64,000 nucleotides of DNA from Candidatus Woesearchaeota archaeon (GCA_017609645.1 JAFCDQ010000001.1:496001-560000); one strand, 5' to 3'. Shown: positions 42,807-52,589, counted from the stretch's first letter. Notes: generated by a model not told the origin, from the sequence alone. Made by a program: numbers and translations.

Positions 42807-44666
42807 ATGGCTAAGAAAAAAACAACCAAATCAAATAAAAAAGAAAAAGAGAAAAAACCTAAAGATGAAAGACAAGAAATGCTGAAAGAAATTCAGAAAA
42901 GACTGCCTAAAGAAGTCCAGGAAAAAATTGAAAAATTAAAACCAAAACTTGATACTTTCAAAAAAGCAATAATTTCTAAATTTGACAAATACATAATGGG
43001 TATTGCGTTATTGCCAACACCTAAACATTTTCCTAGAGACATGAGCGAAAAAGATGTTGAGAAAGAGAAGAAAAAGAATAATATATTGGTGCTTATTGAT
43101 GATTCAGAGCCAACTAAAATGTCTAAAGGAGAATTAAAAGAAAAACTTTCTGTTATAATTAATGAAGTTGCAAAAGAGACTGACGAAAGTTTCACGCCTC
43201 AAACCTTACTGCTTACAGAAGTTTGGCAGAATTGTTATGACGGCAAGTATGAACTTTTGCCATTAATTGCATTATCAGCGCCTATTTATGATACAGGTAT
43301 GCTTGCTGCAATTAAAATAGCAGAACTGCATAAGTCTATGGTTATCAAGAAATTTGAAAAATACATTATAACTTATGCATTAGTTGGAAGTATTGTCCAA
43401 GGTAAGGCAACCCCAACAAGTGATATTGATGTTTTTCTTGTAATAGACGATACAGATGTCAAAAAAATGAGCAGAGCAGAATTAAAAGACAAGCTCAGGG
43501 CTATTATAATTGGCATGGGCATGGAAGCTGGTGAAATGACAGGAATCAGAAACAAGATTAATATTCAGGTCTATATTTTGACAGACTTCTGGGATTCTTT
43601 GAAAGAAGCTAATCCAGTTATCTTTACAATGTTAAGAGATGGTGTACCCTTCTATGACAGAGGAACATTCATGCCATGGAAACAATTGCTAAAGATGGGA
43701 AAAATAAAACCATCAACAGAAGCAATTGATATGTACATGAGTTCTGGAGAGCAAATGCTTGACAGAGTAAAAGGAAAGCTTAAAGAGATGGGAACAGAAG
43801 ATTTCTTCTGGAGTATCTTCACTCCTTCACAAGCTGCTTTAATGTTGTATGGAGTTCCGCCTCCTACCCCTAAAGAACTTGCAGGTTTATTGAGAGAAAT
43901 CTTTGTAAAGAAAGAAAAAATGCTTTCTGAAGATGATATAAAAATCCTTGAAAAAGTTCTTGACTATAGAAAAGGTGTCGAGCATGGAACAATCAAGGAA
44001 ATAACAGGAAAAGAACTCGATGAAATGCTTGAAATGAGCCAGAAATATATGAAAAGATTGAAGCTGTTGTTCGGCCAGATTGAAAGAAAGAAAGATCAGG
44101 AACAGATGCAGGAAATCTCTGAACATGTTGCGACAGCAATAAGAGATGTTTTAAGTTATGAAAATGTGACCAGAGTTCCTGAAACAAAGATGGTGGAAAT
44201 ATTCAACAAGGAATTAGTAGAAACAGGAAAAGTTCCTGCAAATCTCTTGAGACTTGTAAAATCAGTCTTTGCTCTGCAAAAGAAAAAAGAATTAGCAAAG
44301 ATAGACATACAAAAATTCAAGAAAGAAGCAAAAGAATTGCTGAAATTCCTGATAGAATATTTGCAGAGAAAAAGAGCAAAAGATCTTGAAAGAGCCAAAC
44401 TTAGAGTAAAATATGGCGAAAAACTTGCTGAAGTAACTTTGCTTGGCAATAAAGCTTTCTTAATAATGGATGTTACAGCTGACAATAAAGAAATGAAAGT
44501 TGCAGACGTTAACAAAGATGGAAGCCTTGCGAACTTAAAGAAAGCAAAAGAAGAAGATTATGAAAGATCTCTTGCAAAAGTAGCAGTTCCAGTCAAAGTA
44601 GAACTAAGCGACTCTTTATTCAAAAGCTTAGAAGGAATATTTGGAACTTATGAACTGATTCTTTAA
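42807..44666 (+). CDS. Nucleotidyltransferase-HEPN-like protein
   Basis: 619 residues. Two nucleotidyltransferase-like segments: a degenerate first one (~55-160, ILVLIDDSEP) and an intact second one (~185-215: YALVGSIVQG, then SDIDVFLVIDD). A helical HEPN-like region follows (~300-430; MLRDGVPFYDRG, SQAALMLYGV). The tail (~430-619) is lysine-rich. MNT/HEPN pairs often act as toxin-antitoxin or RNA-modifying modules. It shares motifs with the 268-residue protein at 46-47 kb. AGGTGA precedes the ATG. Confidence 0.75.
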   Translation: MAKKKTTKSNKKEKEKKPKDERQEMLKEIQKRLPKEVQEKIEKLKPKLDTFKKAIISKFDKYIMGIALLPTPKHFPRDMSEKDVEKEKKKNNILVLIDDSEPTKMSKGELKEKLSVIINEVAKETDESFTPQTLLLTEVWQNCYDGKYELLPLIALSAPIYDTGMLAAIKIAELHKSMVIKKFEKYIITYALVGSIVQGKATPTSDIDVFLVIDDTDVKKMSRAELKDKLRAIIIGMGMEAGEMTGIRNKINIQVYILTDFWDSLKEANPVIFTMLRDGVPFYDRGTFMPWKQLLKMGKIKPSTEAIDMYMSSGEQMLDRVKGKLKEMGTEDFFWSIFTPSQAALMLYGVPPPTPKELAGLLREIFVKKEKMLSEDDIKILEKVLDYRKGVEHGTIKEITGKELDEMLEMSQKYMKRLKLLFGQIERKKDQEQMQEISEHVATAIRDVLSYENVTRVPETKMVEIFNKELVETGKVPANLLRLVKSVFALQKKKELAKIDIQKFKKEAKELLKFLIEYLQRKRAKDLERAKLRVKYGEKLAEVTLLGNKAFLIMDVTADNKEMKVADVNKDGSLANLKKAKEEDYERSLAKVAVPVKVELSDSLFKSLEGIFGTYELIL

Positions 44667-44697
44667 TTTTTTTATTTTTATTTTTTATTTTTTTAAT
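44667..44697 (+). terminator. T-rich terminator
   Basis: Right after the stop comes a run of T tracts broken by single A bases (TTTTTTATTTTTATTTTTTATTTTTTT type), the form of archaeal intrinsic termination. Confidence 0.55.
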
Positions 44698-44746
44698 AAC
44701 ATTTATAAGTGCTAAAACTATATTATTCTAAAAAAGAGGTTGAACT

Positions 44747-45949
44747 ATGTCGCCATTATTGATGATACTGATAGCATTAGTATTAGCTTTTATTCTCTCA
44801 GAGATATTCAAGATGCTTGGCCTGCCAAGAGTTGTTGGACAAATCACTGCAGGAATAATTCTAGGAATAGGGTCCATCAAGATGGTTGTTTTCAGTGTTG
44901 AAAACTATGAAGTTCTGACTTTTCTCGCAAATCTAGGAGTAATTTTATTATTTTATTATCTTGGATTAGAACTTGACTTACGTTCTTTTGCAAAGCACAT
45001 AAAGAGATCTGTGACAATATCTCTCTTTAAAGCATTAACACCGTTGATTGCAGGTTTTCTCATAATGAAATATGCATTAGGATTTAATGCATTAAGCAGT
45101 TTGATGATAGGCTTGGCATTATCTGCAGGAGCTCAATCAGTGTCTATTGACTTGCTTGAAGAACTAAAGATGCTGAAATCAAAAATAGGTACGATGATAG
45201 TGCGTGTAGGAGTAATAACTGATATGTTTGAAATTTTCATAGTAGCTATTATCTTGGCATTATTTCAAATGACTGTTAAACAATTGACAATTACAACTTT
45301 AGCGCTTAATATACTCGCTTTTTTTGTATGTATATTTTTTGCAAGAATATGGTTTATCCCGCACTTCTTTAGATTTTTAGGACCAAAATCAAGTACAGCA
45401 CGATTCATGGGCGCAATGATTGTTGTTCTTTTGATAGTAGCGTTGTCAGATTTTTTCGGACTAGGAACACTAATCGGAGCAATTGTAGCAGGAATACTAA
45501 TGAGAAGAAGCATATACAAAGATGCTAAAATTCCAAACTGGGAAGAACATGACATTGCAAGATCAATTCACATAATTTCTTTTGGTTTTTTAATACCCTT
45601 ATTCTTTGTCTGGGTAGGTTTAATGACCGACATAACTTTGATAACTCAACATTATTTCTATGTAATCTTATTCGTCATAATTGTTTTGCTCTTCGGAGTA
45701 GGAGGAACTTTACTTGGAGTGCTCTTATCAAAAGGTAAATTCAAAGAAGGAATTATACTAGGATTTGGTTTAACTCCAAAAGGAGACATTGGTTTTGTCA
45801 TAGGAGCTCTAGCCTTCGAAGCAGGGATTATTTCAGAACAAATTTTTACTTCTTTGATTTTAATGGCATTAATTGTGACAATAATATCTCCAATAATATT
45901 TAATAAACTAGTTCTGAAATATGTTAAAAAAAGAGCTTCTCGTCATTAA
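44747..45949 (+). CDS. CPA2-family Na+/H+ antiporter (no RCK domain)
   Basis: 400 residues, about 12 membrane helices. GLPRVVGQITAGIILG, LFYYLGLELDL, GALIGAIVAGILMRR-type helices and the ion-site helix VGVITDMFEIFIVA mark the NapA/KefB exchanger fold. Unlike the antiporter at 26 kb it ends after the membrane domain. GAGGTT lies before the ATG; the upstream region has TTATAAGTG. Confidence 0.9.
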   Translation: MSPLLMILIALVLAFILSEIFKMLGLPRVVGQITAGIILGIGSIKMVVFSVENYEVLTFLANLGVILLFYYLGLELDLRSFAKHIKRSVTISLFKALTPLIAGFLIMKYALGFNALSSLMIGLALSAGAQSVSIDLLEELKMLKSKIGTMIVRVGVITDMFEIFIVAIILALFQMTVKQLTITTLALNILAFFVCIFFARIWFIPHFFRFLGPKSSTARFMGAMIVVLLIVALSDFFGLGTLIGAIVAGILMRRSIYKDAKIPNWEEHDIARSIHIISFGFLIPLFFVWVGLMTDITLITQHYFYVILFVIIVLLFGVGGTLLGVLLSKGKFKEGIILGFGLTPKGDIGFVIGALAFEAGIISEQIFTSLILMALIVTIISPIIFNKLVLKYVKKRASRH

Positions 45950-45960
45950 CTTTTTTTACT

Positions 45961-46338
45961 TTAACTTAAAGACAGTTGAGGTATCTTTATAACTCTATGC
46001 AGAAATTCCATTGTTCTCAAATTTTTATCTACTTCATTTTCTCCCTTGAAAATTGAAGTATATAATTCATAAGCTTTTACTTCTAAAACACTGCCTTCAA
46101 AAAATCTTAAAAATTTACTGCGTATTGTTTCTAATAAATACTCAATTCCAGAATCAAGTGCTTCATAGATTGGACTTAAACAATTTTCTAAAGGTTCTTT
46201 TATGCAGTTTCCTTTATATTCTTTATAACTGTTTACTCCAAAATATTCTTGTATTTCATCCACCCGAAAACATAAAGAAAGGGGGTTTTTATAAAAGTTT
46301 CTTGAATTACTTAATTTTTCTTTAAGGTCTTTCAACAA
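45961..46338 (-). CDS. Uncharacterised helical protein
   Basis: 125 residues, mostly helical, with scattered cysteines (NCIKEPLENCLSP). No motif recognised. Its start overlaps the end of the nucleotidyltransferase gene by 17 bases, so it is probably translated with it and might be a partner. Confidence 0.5.
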   Translation of the reverse strand: MLKDLKEKLSNSRNFYKNPLSLCFRVDEIQEYFGVNSYKEYKGNCIKEPLENCLSPIYEALDSGIEYLLETIRSKFLRFFEGSVLEVKAYELYTSIFKGENEVDKNLRTMEFLHRVIKIPQLSLS

Positions 46339-47128
46339 CTTTCTTCAAATCATTTATGAATTCTTTTGCTCTCTTCTTGTACTTAGAGAATTCATTTCCA
46401 GAAATCTTAGTCAATTCCCTGTGCATAATTTTCTTTGCAAGTTTATAGAAAAATTCCATTGTGATGACATGCTTTTTGTTAAGCAGACCTCTCTTCACTA
46501 ATTTCTGATCAAGCAAGCCAGGAACCATTTTAGGAATAGGAGGGACTTCTCCCATTTTCATCAAAGCAGCATGTGACGCATCAATCACTGCCCAATACAA
46601 ATCAAGAGTGGCCTGCACAATATGCCATTCTGCATTCAAAACAGAAGCAGGAGCTCTTGTAAAATAAGTCCAAATACTTTCTTTTGTCGGTCGAATTTTT
46701 CCCTGAAACAAAAGCTGCTGAGCAGGTTCAAAAATACCCACATCAAACAAAGGAACGCCATCTCTTAACATATTAATTACAATTGGATCTCCATTACGAA
46801 CACTTTCCCAAAAAGAAGTCAATTTTAATGTTGTAATATGCAGTCTTTTGCTTATTTTTGAGGCGGTGTTTTCTACAATCACCCTATATGATTGAATAAC
46901 TTCTGGGCTTAGAATTTGAGTTAAATCGTCAATAAGCAATAAAACATCAATATCTGGCTCATAAACAGGATGCTCAACACGAGCGGTGCTTCCAAACAAA
47001 ATTGCTGACTTTAAGAATGTCTTAAGCTCTACTTCCAAAGCAAGCGCAAACTTTTTTGCAAGCTCATAGTCTGTACTAATAAATTTAGGAATATTAGGAT
47101 GTTTTCTTTTATCTACCTTGAACTTCAT
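46322..47128 (-). CDS. Nucleotidyltransferase-HEPN-like protein, short paralogue
   Basis: 268 residues. Nucleotidyltransferase motif SAILFGSTARVEHP then PDIDVLLLIDD (~42-66), then a HEPN-like helical domain. INMLRDGVPLFDVGIF, GKIRPTKESI and SHAALMKMGEVPPIPK align closely with the 619-residue protein at 42.8 kb, so the two are paralogues. Role may be RNA or nucleotide modification; not established. Confidence 0.75.
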   Translation of the reverse strand: MKFKVDKRKHPNIPKFISTDYELAKKFALALEVELKTFLKSAILFGSTARVEHPVYEPDIDVLLLIDDLTQILSPEVIQSYRVIVENTASKISKRLHITTLKLTSFWESVRNGDPIVINMLRDGVPLFDVGIFEPAQQLLFQGKIRPTKESIWTYFTRAPASVLNAEWHIVQATLDLYWAVIDASHAALMKMGEVPPIPKMVPGLLDQKLVKRGLLNKKHVITMEFFYKLAKKIMHRELTKISGNEFSKYKKRAKEFINDLKKVVERP

Positions 47129-47260
47129 ATTCAGCTTTTTAGTCTTCTGTTTTTAATAGGTTTTACTATCACTTAAAAATGACTATTTGTCCTTGCTAGT
47201 GTTTTTCTTAATCCTTAGTAATTCAAAAAGTTTTTATACTGCCTCTTATCAATTTTTTTA

Positions 47261-47803
47261 ATGAAGACTAACTCAGAAAAAACAGAATTAGAACAATTAA
47301 TCAAACAAATTCTAAAACCAATTGAAAAAATTGAAGAAACAGAATCGCACGAAAATGAAAAAATTGAAGATTTTTTGGAGGAAATTGATATTGATAAAAT
47401 AGAGGCGGATGAAAAAGACTTTTTAGAAAATCTAGATGAAAATGAAGGAACTTATAATTTATTTATGAAAGAAGTAATGCCTGATTCTTATAAATTAAGA
47501 TTTGGCTATGGCGGTGAAGCTTTTGAAGGTTATTATGACAGTGTAATTGAAAGCGTCAGAAAAACAAAAGGAACGTCCTTTAGCAGCATGGGCGCAGAAT
47601 ATGAATACGAAACTCTGCAAAACTCTCTTGTAATAATAAGATGCGCTAAAGAATTCAAATCAGATGCTTTAGTCCTTGATTCATCAAAAAAAGCTTGTGT
47701 AGAAGCAGCCAAAGCACAAAGCTTGACATGGTGGCAGGTACTTTATGAATTAGAGAGCAAAGTTATTTTTTGTACACAAAATATAGGTGGTCCGTCCTTT
47801 TAA
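47261..47803 (+). CDS. Uncharacterised acidic protein
   Basis: 180 residues. The first ~65 are strongly acidic (EKIEDFLEEIDIDKIEADEK); the C-terminal part has SLVIIRCAKEFKSDALVLD and a conserved-looking SLTWWQVLYELESKVIF. No family recognised. It overlaps the next convergent gene by 41 bases. Confidence 0.5.
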   Translation: MKTNSEKTELEQLIKQILKPIEKIEETESHENEKIEDFLEEIDIDKIEADEKDFLENLDENEGTYNLFMKEVMPDSYKLRFGYGGEAFEGYYDSVIESVRKTKGTSFSSMGAEYEYETLQNSLVIIRCAKEFKSDALVLDSSKKACVEAAKAQSLTWWQVLYELESKVIFCTQNIGGPSF

Positions 47804-48380
47804 GAAAGCCTCGAGTATCATTTTCAAAATTCTTTAAGTGGACAAAATCCTTATTGTGAAATTCAATTAATTTTTCTATAGTGCTTATTACTTGTTTGTG
47901 CGCAGGAAAACTAATGGTTTCAGGTACATATAAAGCAATTTTTGCTTTTGTCCTCAATAATTTTGGCAGTTTTTTGATGATCCCTTGCGCGCCTCTATAG
48001 TCTCGAATATACGTAGGGTCAATAAAGAAAAAAGAGTTTTCATCTGCAGCTCTTAAATATTTTTTAAAGCTTTTTTGCCATTCACTGTTAATTTCCACAT
48101 TTTCAAAAACATTTTTTATGACTTCACTTAATTTTTTCTTTCTTTCTTTGTCTTTCTCATTTAAGTGTGCTTCATAGCTTTCTGTTCTTTTTTGTATTGT
48201 GTTCAAAACAAGAAAACTTGATCCTTCATATGATTCGCCATTTTCTAGTCTATAAATGCCTTCTCCTGAATGGAATTCAAAAAATTTAAAATGATTTTTA
48301 TTAGATGTATCTGAAACAAAAAGCCAAAGATTATATTTCTTGAATTCTTCAGTTTGATTATTGGGAGTATATCCGACCAT
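47763..48380 (-). CDS. Uncharacterised protein, three-Cys-motif-partner-like
   Basis: 205 residues. FFEFHSGEGIYRLE opens a Rossmann-like part, FLVLNTI and FFFIDPTYIRDYRGA follow, resembling the TcmP group of methyltransferase-like proteins. The SAM motif is weak. It begins one base after the Nudix gene, so the two form an operon. Confidence 0.45.
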   Translation of the reverse strand: MVGYTPNNQTEEFKKYNLWLFVSDTSNKNHFKFFEFHSGEGIYRLENGESYEGSSFLVLNTIQKRTESYEAHLNEKDKERKKKLSEVIKNVFENVEINSEWQKSFKKYLRAADENSFFFIDPTYIRDYRGAQGIIKKLPKLLRTKAKIALYVPETISFPAHKQVISTIEKLIEFHNKDFVHLKNFENDTRGFLKRTDHLYFVYKK

Positions 48381-48381
48381 T

Positions 48382-49086
48382 TTACTTTACTTTCATGTCT
48401 GTTAATTCACCATTGCCCTTGTCAGTCATCATCACTTCCTTATATGTAAATCTCTTGTCAAGAAGTTCTTTAATCATGAGCGTATCAGAAGGAATTATCT
48501 TTGCTGGAAGGTTGTTTAAGTCGAACCAGTCAAGTTCACCTTCTTCTCCGTGGTTCAAGTCTGTTTTTTTGGTGGATAACTCACATAAGAATAAAACAAA
48601 CGCGTGCTTCACTAAATCTTTTTCTTTTACTCTCTCATGTAAAACTCCGCGAATTCCTTCAAAACTACAATCAAGTCCTGTCTCTTCTTTAGCTTCTCGC
48701 AGAGCGCATTCTTCTATAGATTCATTTAATCTTAATTTGCCGCCAATCATTCCCCAATAACCCTGATAGGGTCTTTTAGCTCTTCTCAACAAACAAATTT
48801 TATTCTTATTTGTTATAGCCGCCACAATTACTGTCAAAGGACCTTTTTCTTTTCCTGTAATATGTGCAAAAAAAGGAATCATTTGTTCTGCTTCTTTTGT
48901 TAAAAGATAATATTCACCATCTTTTTCAAGAATTTTCTCTTTAAGCATAGCATTTAAGTGATAACTGAGAGAATTTGAAGGTATGTTGAGAATTTTTTCT
49001 ATTTCATTAAATTTCAACATTCTTTTTTTTACAAATAGATTGAATATTTCTTCTCTTTCCTTTTTAGCAAGATTTTTTTCCATCAT
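48382..49086 (-). CDS. Nudix hydrolase with N-terminal winged helix
   Basis: 234 residues. Residues ~1-75 form a wHTH (FNEIEKILNIPSNSLSYHL), residues ~85-225 a Nudix domain whose box ends REAKEETGL (~128-136; GG...E...REAKEETGL). The fusion resembles NrtR-type regulators in which a Nudix domain senses an NAD-related ligand, although here the wHTH precedes the Nudix part. It could act as regulator, enzyme, or both. Confidence 0.85.
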   Translation of the reverse strand: MMEKNLAKKEREEIFNLFVKKRMLKFNEIEKILNIPSNSLSYHLNAMLKEKILEKDGEYYLLTKEAEQMIPFFAHITGKEKGPLTVIVAAITNKNKICLLRRAKRPYQGYWGMIGGKLRLNESIEECALREAKEETGLDCSFEGIRGVLHERVKEKDLVKHAFVLFLCELSTKKTDLNHGEEGELDWFDLNNLPAKIIPSDTLMIKELLDKRFTYKEVMMTDKGNGELTDMKVK

Positions 49087-49144
49087 TTTGTTTAAAGAAC
49101 AAATTCCTTAATATAATTTTCCTCAAGAAAGTTTGAGTATGGTT

Positions 49145-49858
49145 TCAATTTTCTTCTACTTTTTCTAACACAAAAGCTCTATTTCTCTTATCGCTATCAG
49201 GAAAAGGCTGTCTGTAGCATTGTATTGAAGTGTCAACCCATGCCTTGAAACCAAGTTTTTTTACAGCATCCTCAAAAAAAGAAATTGATTCTGAAAGAAC
49301 TTTGTAAGGTTTTCTAAAACTTACTCTCTCTATGACATCTCTTTTCACAAGACAACAGCTTAATGCCGCAGCACCCACTTCAATCATCATTTCCTGAATT
49401 AATGCTTCTGGTCTTAATAAATTAAGAAAACCTTCGTGTTCAGAAACTTTGTAAATAGGAGGGGCAAAAATCTTTTCTCCTGCAATTATCATGAAATTCA
49501 AGTAAGCCGCAGTTATTATCTCCTTATCTTTTTCTAATAATTTAACTAAAATATTTCTTGGCAGAATCATATCTGAATCAAGAAACAAAATATGATCATA
49601 ATTCTTATTTGTTATAAAATACTCTCGGGCCAAGTTTTTATTACTTATTGCCTGTTCTAATTCTTTTAAACATTCTTCTGAATTCTTAAGAACTTTAAAT
49701 TTCGTTTCTGTCAGTTTCATAAAATATTTATAATTTCTTTTTGAAATTAAAAAAACCACATCAAATTTACCTTTTAATTTCTTGAATTGTGCTGTGAACT
49801 TGTCAAATAAATGCACATTATTATCGTCAGGACTTACCACAATCAATGTTTTTGCCAT
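49145..49858 (-). CDS. Family 2-like glycosyltransferase
   Basis: 237 residues with a GT-A fold: KTLIVVSPDDN start, DHILFLDSDMILP (~90-100; DxD metal site) and AAALSCCLVKRDVIERV. No membrane segment. It transfers a sugar from a nucleotide donor, probably for envelope glycans. Confidence 0.75.
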   Translation of the reverse strand: MAKTLIVVSPDDNNVHLFDKFTAQFKKLKGKFDVVFLISKRNYKYFMKLTETKFKVLKNSEECLKELEQAISNKNLAREYFITNKNYDHILFLDSDMILPRNILVKLLEKDKEIITAAYLNFMIIAGEKIFAPPIYKVSEHEGFLNLLRPEALIQEMMIEVGAAALSCCLVKRDVIERVSFRKPYKVLSESISFFEDAVKKLGFKAWVDTSIQCYRQPFPDSDKRNRAFVLEKVEEN

Positions 49859-49957
49859 TTTAACTAGATTTATAGGCTCTGTTTTAAATATTTTGTTTTT
49901 TCAGAAGAGAAAAGCTTAAAAAAAGACCTGGAATCCCTCTTTTAATAGGGGTTGAAG

Positions 49958-50464
49958 ATGAATAAAACTATTGATGATTTATTTGAAGATATTTTCAGAT
50001 ATAAAGAATATAATAAACAATTCAAACGCAAGGTTTTGGGTGATTGTGAATTTGTCAGACCTATTGGAGAGTTTGAAAAAAATATGCCTTATATTATTTC
50101 TAATCTTCAATATACTGTGCAAAAGACTTTAGATCATTTTGATAATTGCGAAAAAGTTGAAAATTGGCTTTATAAGATTATCACTAAAATTGATGCAGCG
50201 CTTGTTCAGAATATAGAGAATACTGAACGTTTGCCTAAATATTTAGATAAGTTGAAGTTCATAGAAGAACATCATAAGAAATTTAACAAAGAGAATGGAA
50301 AATTAACGAAAGAACTCTGCCGTATCACAAATAAAATTGTTGAAAGTAAAATAAATTTTTATTCAGCATGTAAAATCGTTTTTCAACATGTTGAACAGTT
50401 AGAAAAAGCATATAAGAAGAATATTTTTTATTCTTTTAAGAAATTTTTCAAAAAAGCTAGTTAA
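49958..50464 (+). CDS. Uncharacterised helical protein
   Basis: 168 residues from ATG 49958 (GGGGTT upstream). Helical and charged, with cysteines in GDCEF, NCEKV and ELCRIT. No family recognised. One base separates it from the CYTH gene, so it is co-transcribed with it. Confidence 0.55.
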   Translation: MNKTIDDLFEDIFRYKEYNKQFKRKVLGDCEFVRPIGEFEKNMPYIISNLQYTVQKTLDHFDNCEKVENWLYKIITKIDAALVQNIENTERLPKYLDKLKFIEEHHKKFNKENGKLTKELCRITNKIVESKINFYSACKIVFQHVEQLEKAYKKNIFYSFKKFFKKAS

Positions 50465-50465
50465 G

Positions 50466-50993
50466 ATGAAAGAAATTGAAATAAAATCATTGCTCACAAG
50501 AGAGAAATATGACTCACTTAAAGAAATTCTTCCCCAGAAATTCAAAAAGATTAATGAAGATTCTATAACTACAGTTCGTTTCAAACCAAAAGACATTAGA
50601 GTAAGATTTTCTGACAAGATTAATGAACTTGTTTTTAAAGATGGAGATCCAACTACTTTTTCCAGAAACGAGATTTCTATTAATCTCAAGGACAGGGATG
50701 AATGTCAGAAAATGATTTCTTTGCTTAGACATATTGGATTTAATGATGATCCTGCGTGGATTCAGCACAAGCATGAGTTTATTTGTGAACATAATGGCCA
50801 TGAATACACTCTTTCTCTACAGCATATAGAGAATTTTGCTTATTTACTTGAAGCAGAGATTATTGCTGATTCTGAAGAGCAGCATATTTCAAATCTTAAA
50901 CAGATATTAACTGATTTAGATTGTACGATTATTGATGCAGAAGAGTTTAAAGCTAAGATAAATGAGTATATTAAGAATTTCTCAAAGAAATAA
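50466..50993 (+). CDS. CYTH-domain protein
   Basis: 175 residues. KEIEIKSLL at the start is the ExExK signature of CYTH enzymes (triphosphate tunnel fold), with IRVRFSDK, ELVFKDGD and YLLEAEIIADSE supplying the basic and acidic tunnel residues. Members hydrolyse triphosphates such as ThTP or PPPi or make cAMP. The exact reaction is unknown. Confidence 0.78.
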   Translation: MKEIEIKSLLTREKYDSLKEILPQKFKKINEDSITTVRFKPKDIRVRFSDKINELVFKDGDPTTFSRNEISINLKDRDECQKMISLLRHIGFNDDPAWIQHKHEFICEHNGHEYTLSLQHIENFAYLLEAEIIADSEEQHISNLKQILTDLDCTIIDAEEFKAKINEYIKNFSKK

Positions 50994-51119
50994 TTATTCT
51001 TCCTCTTCTTCTGCTTTTTTCTTAAGTTCTTCTAATTCTTCGTCATCTTTCTTCTCTATCTCTTCCCATAACTCTTTGACTTCGTCTTCTTCACTCTTTT
51101 TTTTCTTTTCTTCAGTCAT
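50994..51119 (-). CDS. 41-residue highly acidic peptide after uS7
   Basis: A short frame beginning MTEEKKKKSEEDEVKELWEE and ending AEEEEE. More than half of its residues are Glu, Asp or Lys. It starts 7 bases after the uS7 stop and reads in the same direction, so it is probably the last gene of the ribosomal/RNAP operon. It abuts the CYTH gene stop. Confidence 0.55.
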   Translation of the reverse strand: MTEEKKKKSEEDEVKELWEEIEKKDDEELEELKKKAEEEEE

Positions 51120-51126
51120 TTTAGAA

Positions 51127-51723
51127 TTATCTGCTTGCGTCAGCTTGTCTTTCAATTTCAAGTTTTTTCTTGATTGCTATACTCTTATTCTGATCTAATT
51201 GGAAAGCAGCAAGCAATTCCTCTGCCAGAGCTTGAGGAAAACTTTTCTTCTTATTAAAACATTTCTCATAAGTGCCCTGAGCAAAAAACTTAAGAGCAAT
51301 ATCAATTCTTCTCTGAGGAGCACAATCAACAGCTTTAGGATATCTTGCTCCGCCGTATTCAATCGTAACAATTTCTTCACGAGGTGCTGCATTTTCTATG
51401 GCCTTAACAAAAATTTCAATAGGATTCTTGCTTATTTTTTTCTCTAAAATCTTGAATGCTTCTTCAACATTTTTATATGTCTTAGGAGCAGCTCCACAGC
51501 AATGCCCAGAACTCTTTTTATGTTTCTTACCCTTATGGCCAGGCACCATAAGCCTGTTAATCAATCTCTCAACAATAAAAGTTCTGCTTTTATGAAATCT
51601 CTTACCAGCATATCTTGCGCCAGTCTTTGGCACAATTCTTGGAGCCAGAGAAATATATTTTTGCAAACCTTTATCCTCTACCGTGATTTCTTCAACACCC
51701 CATCTGTTAAATGCTTTAATCAT
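51127..51723 (-). CDS. rps7: Ribosomal protein uS7
   Basis: 198 residues from ATG 51723; an earlier in-frame start overlaps uS12. Archaeal uS7 features: FNRWGVEEITVEDKGL, GKRFHKSRTFIVERLINRLM, ENAAPREEIVTIEYGGARYP and ALKFFAQGTYEKCF. It nucleates the 3' domain of 16S rRNA. Follows uS12 as in the str operon. Confidence 0.97.
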   Translation of the reverse strand: MIKAFNRWGVEEITVEDKGLQKYISLAPRIVPKTGARYAGKRFHKSRTFIVERLINRLMVPGHKGKKHKKSSGHCCGAAPKTYKNVEEAFKILEKKISKNPIEIFVKAIENAAPREEIVTIEYGGARYPKAVDCAPQRRIDIALKFFAQGTYEKCFNKKKSFPQALAEELLAAFQLDQNKSIAIKKKLEIERQADASR

Positions 51724-51727
51724 ATTA

Positions 51728-52165
51728 TCACTTTCTTGCTTTCTCAATCTTGCCTTTTAACAAGGCATTAAGACTTTGATCATTAACTTTCAAAACTTGC
51801 CATCTCACACCAGGAATATCGCCTTTAGACTTGCCTTTCTTTCCGCCAATACATTCAACCATTACTTCATCATGTTCATCAACAAGCTTTTGCGCGCCAT
51901 CACCTGGCAAAAACGCAGTAATCTGCCTTCCATTCTTGACTAACTGAACTCTGACACACTTTCTCATAGCGCTGTTAGGCTGCTTAGCTTCTAATTGAAT
52001 CTTCTCAAGAACAATACCTTTTGCCTGGCTTGAACCAACTAAAGGATCTGCTTTCTTCTTTAAACCGTAAATCTTCCTAACATAACTCTCTTTAAGCAAA
52101 AGACTGTTGTGTCTTCTTTTTTGCAATGCCTTTGCTGTATTCAATCCTTGGGATTTATTTGCCAT
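51728..52165 (-). CDS. rps12: Ribosomal protein uS12
   Basis: 145 residues. Diagnostic [19 protein letters not shown] and [17 protein letters not shown]; ends in the [15 protein letters not shown] segment of archaeal uS12. It lies at the decoding centre. Ten bases separate it from the NusA-like gene upstream. Confidence 0.97.
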   Translation of the reverse strand: MANKSQGLNTAKALQKRRHNSLLLKESYVRKIYGLKKKADPLVGSSQAKGIVLEKIQLEAKQPNSAMRKCVRVQLVKNGRQITAFLPGDGAQKLVDEHDEVMVECIGGKKGKSKGDIPGVRWQVLKVNDQSLNALLKGKIEKARK

Positions 52166-52175
52166 TTTATTTTTG

Positions 52176-52589
52176 TTATTTTACCTTCAGTTCTTTAATC
52201 GGAAAGAACCTTTGCACAATCTGTTCAAATGCACGCAAAATAGATGCGTTTCTGCCTATGAGCAAGCCACGGCTTTTTAAATCTTTTGCTGTCATAGTGA
52301 CGATGCCGTCTTCTTCCTGAACATCTTCCAATTGAATAGGCGCCACCAGACTTTTAATGAATTCTTCCACTTTATCGCTATGGCCGGCAATCTTAATCTT
52401 AGTTTTCAGATTTCTCTCAAGATGCTTGACATTAATTCCTTTAGGGCCGACAGCAGTGCCTACATCACTCATTTTGACAATATAAATGACTTGGTTCTCC
52501 TGCAAAATACAGTCTTTAGCTGCAACTTTAGTAATATTTTCAAAAATTGTGATAAAATGCATTGCTTTAGCGTCGTAAACTTTCTTCAT
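52176..52589 (-). CDS. nusA: NusA-like KH-domain transcription factor
   Basis: 137 residues with two KH motifs: [15 protein letters not shown] (~48-62) and [15 protein letters not shown]. Archaeal NusA lacks the bacterial N-terminal and S1 domains, as here. Its position between eL30 and uS12 is conserved in archaea. The ATG overlaps the eL30 stop by 4 bases. Confidence 0.93.
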   Translation of the reverse strand: MKKVYDAKAMHFITIFENITKVAAKDCILQENQVIYIVKMSDVGTAVGPKGINVKHLERNLKTKIKIAGHSDKVEEFIKSLVAPIQLEDVQEEDGIVTMTAKDLKSRGLLIGRNASILRAFEQIVQRFFPIKELKVK

